Of a stretch of DNA of 64,000 bases, positions 63,343 through 64,000 are shown one piece after another. The translations under genes were made by a program, and so were the position numbers. The DNA comes from Bacteroidota bacterium (GTDB lineage: Bacteria > Bacteroidota > Bacteroidia > Sphingobacteriales > Sphingobacteriaceae): NCBI GenBank assembly GCA_018266915.1, contig JAFDZM010000070.1, forward strand, positions 51,657 to 115,656, given 5' to 3'. Numbering within the stretch: position 1 is the stretch's first letter; the number at the start of each line of letters is the position of its first letter. Below the pieces are notes generated by a model that was not told the DNA's origin, made no database searches, and saw nothing but the letters and a program-made list of their open reading frames with translations.

Positions 63343-64000
63343 ATGGATAAACTTATACTTGGATCATACAAAATATCACCAAAAAGCAAAGTCGTCCGGA
63401 AAGAAAACCGAACGGCAACTGCTTATAAGAGTGGGGGTAAACGTACGTGGGCAAAGATTTTTGAAGTGATATTGATCTTTGCATCGTTAATGGTATCTGC
63501 CACACATGTTTTTGCGCAGTCAGACCCTACCTTGTCCAATCTTACAATTAGTCCTGGATCACTGAATGAAACTTTTGTCAGTACTACAACCAGCTACACG
63601 GCTAATGTAACTTATTCGACCCTTAACATTACAGTTACACCAACTACTACTGATCCCAATGCGTCAGTAACAGTAAACGGGACCACCGTGCCAAGCGGGA
63701 ACCCATCAGGTAATATAAGTTTAAGTGTTGGTACGAATACGATCACTGTAATTGGAACATCCCAGGACCTGTCGGCTACTGATACGTACACCATTACCGT
63801 AACACGGGCAGCCCCATCTACAGATGCTTCTTTATCCAACCTGACGACCAGCGCAGGAGGATTGACACCCGGCTTTACAAGCGGCAACCTGACGTATGCA
63901 GCCAGTGTAAGTAATGTGACGACGAGCATTACGGTCACTCCGACAACGACGGATGTGAATGCAAGCGTGACGGTGAACGGCTCACCGGCAACAAGCGGGG
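63343..64000 (+). CDS. Secreted protein with cadherin-like beta-sandwich repeats, partial
   Basis: The frame from ATG 63343 is open to the end of the window, 219 codons. A hydrophilic extension of about 35 residues precedes a signal core (FEVILIFASLMVSATHVFAQ). Repeats of the cadherin-like type (PF12733-like) follow: DPTLSNLTISPGSL with VTPTTTDPNASVTVNG, and again DASLSNLTTSAGGL with VTPTTTDVNASVTVNG. These repeats are common in large surface adhesins of Bacteroidota. The C-terminus is outside the window. Confidence 0.85.
   Translation, partial: MDKLILGSYKISPKSKVVRKENRTATAYKSGGKRTWAKIFEVILIFASLMVSATHVFAQSDPTLSNLTISPGSLNETFVSTTTSYTANVTYSTLNITVTPTTTDPNASVTVNGTTVPSGNPSGNISLSVGTNTITVIGTSQDLSATDTYTITVTRAAPSTDASLSNLTTSAGGLTPGFTSGNLTYAASVSNVTTSITVTPTTTDVNASVTVNGSPATSG

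Noticed and set aside
1..64000. tRNA, rRNA, CRISPR arrays, insertion sequences
   Set aside because: I looked for clover-leaf ends, regularly spaced repeats and transposase motifs and saw none that I could support by eye.

Overview
The window looks like a chromosome segment from a Bacteroidota bacterium, most likely Sphingobacteriaceae (Mucilaginibacter/Pedobacter-like). The reasons are SusC/SusD outer-membrane proteins with an ECF sigma/FecR pair, a Reg_prop/Y_Y_Y sensor kinase, SLBB-type polysaccharide export, few visible Shine-Dalgarno sequences and moderate GC. No rRNA, tRNA, CRISPR array, transposase or integrase was recognised. Both ends cut genes: a SusD-like lipoprotein on the left and a cadherin-like repeat protein on the right.

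Layout. (1) 1-10.7 kb: SusD-like and SusC-like proteins, a FecR anti-sigma factor and an ECF sigma factor (apparently with a non-canonical start), then a sensor kinase and a LytTR response regulator. (2) 10.8-18 kb: a small zinc-ribbon gene split by a possible -1 frameshift, a redox group (1-Cys peroxiredoxin, YgaP-like membrane protein, SQR-like flavoprotein, small protein), an AraC regulator, an FGE-fold lipoprotein, an outer-membrane protein, a zinc alcohol dehydrogenase and a lone ABC ATPase. (3) 18.2-26 kb: a compact minus-strand operon of a PKHD-type hydroxylase, a cytoplasmic-looking periplasmic-binding-fold protein, a formyltransferase and three tandem tail-collar proteins. It diverges from a carbamoyltransferase, an Asp/Asn beta-hydroxylase-like enzyme and an HExxH protein. 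(4) 26-43.6 kb: an exopolysaccharide locus with glycosyltransferases, APS kinase, Wza-like and Wzz-like export proteins, a Wzx flippase, AsnB, a possible Wzy polymerase, an SDR epimerase and a WecA-like initiating transferase fused to a CapD-type Rossmann module.

(5) 43.6-56.3 kb is the most interesting part: a lasso-peptide (RiPP) locus. An eight-gene minus-strand operon encodes two Fe(II)/2OG oxygenases, the PqqD-like leader-binding protein (B1), the transglutaminase-like leader peptidase (B2), a previously easy-to-miss 59-residue precursor (A), the asparagine-synthetase-like cyclase (C), an HprK-like kinase and a Cupin_4/JmjC hydroxylase. Diverging from it is a plus-strand operon of six genes joined by five ATGA overlaps. 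This is two copies of the module small protein / HTTM-type membrane protein / sulfotransferase. A lasso-associated nucleotidyltransferase closes the region. Together they predict a heavily tailored lasso peptide. No dedicated exporter is visible.

(6) 56.5-64 kb: a molybdenum hydroxylase set of the isoquinoline 1-oxidoreductase type (2Fe-2S subunit, di-heme cytochrome, two large MoCo subunits with Tat-like signals), a sugar isomerase-fold protein, a possible 53-residue membrane peptide and the start of a cadherin-like surface protein.
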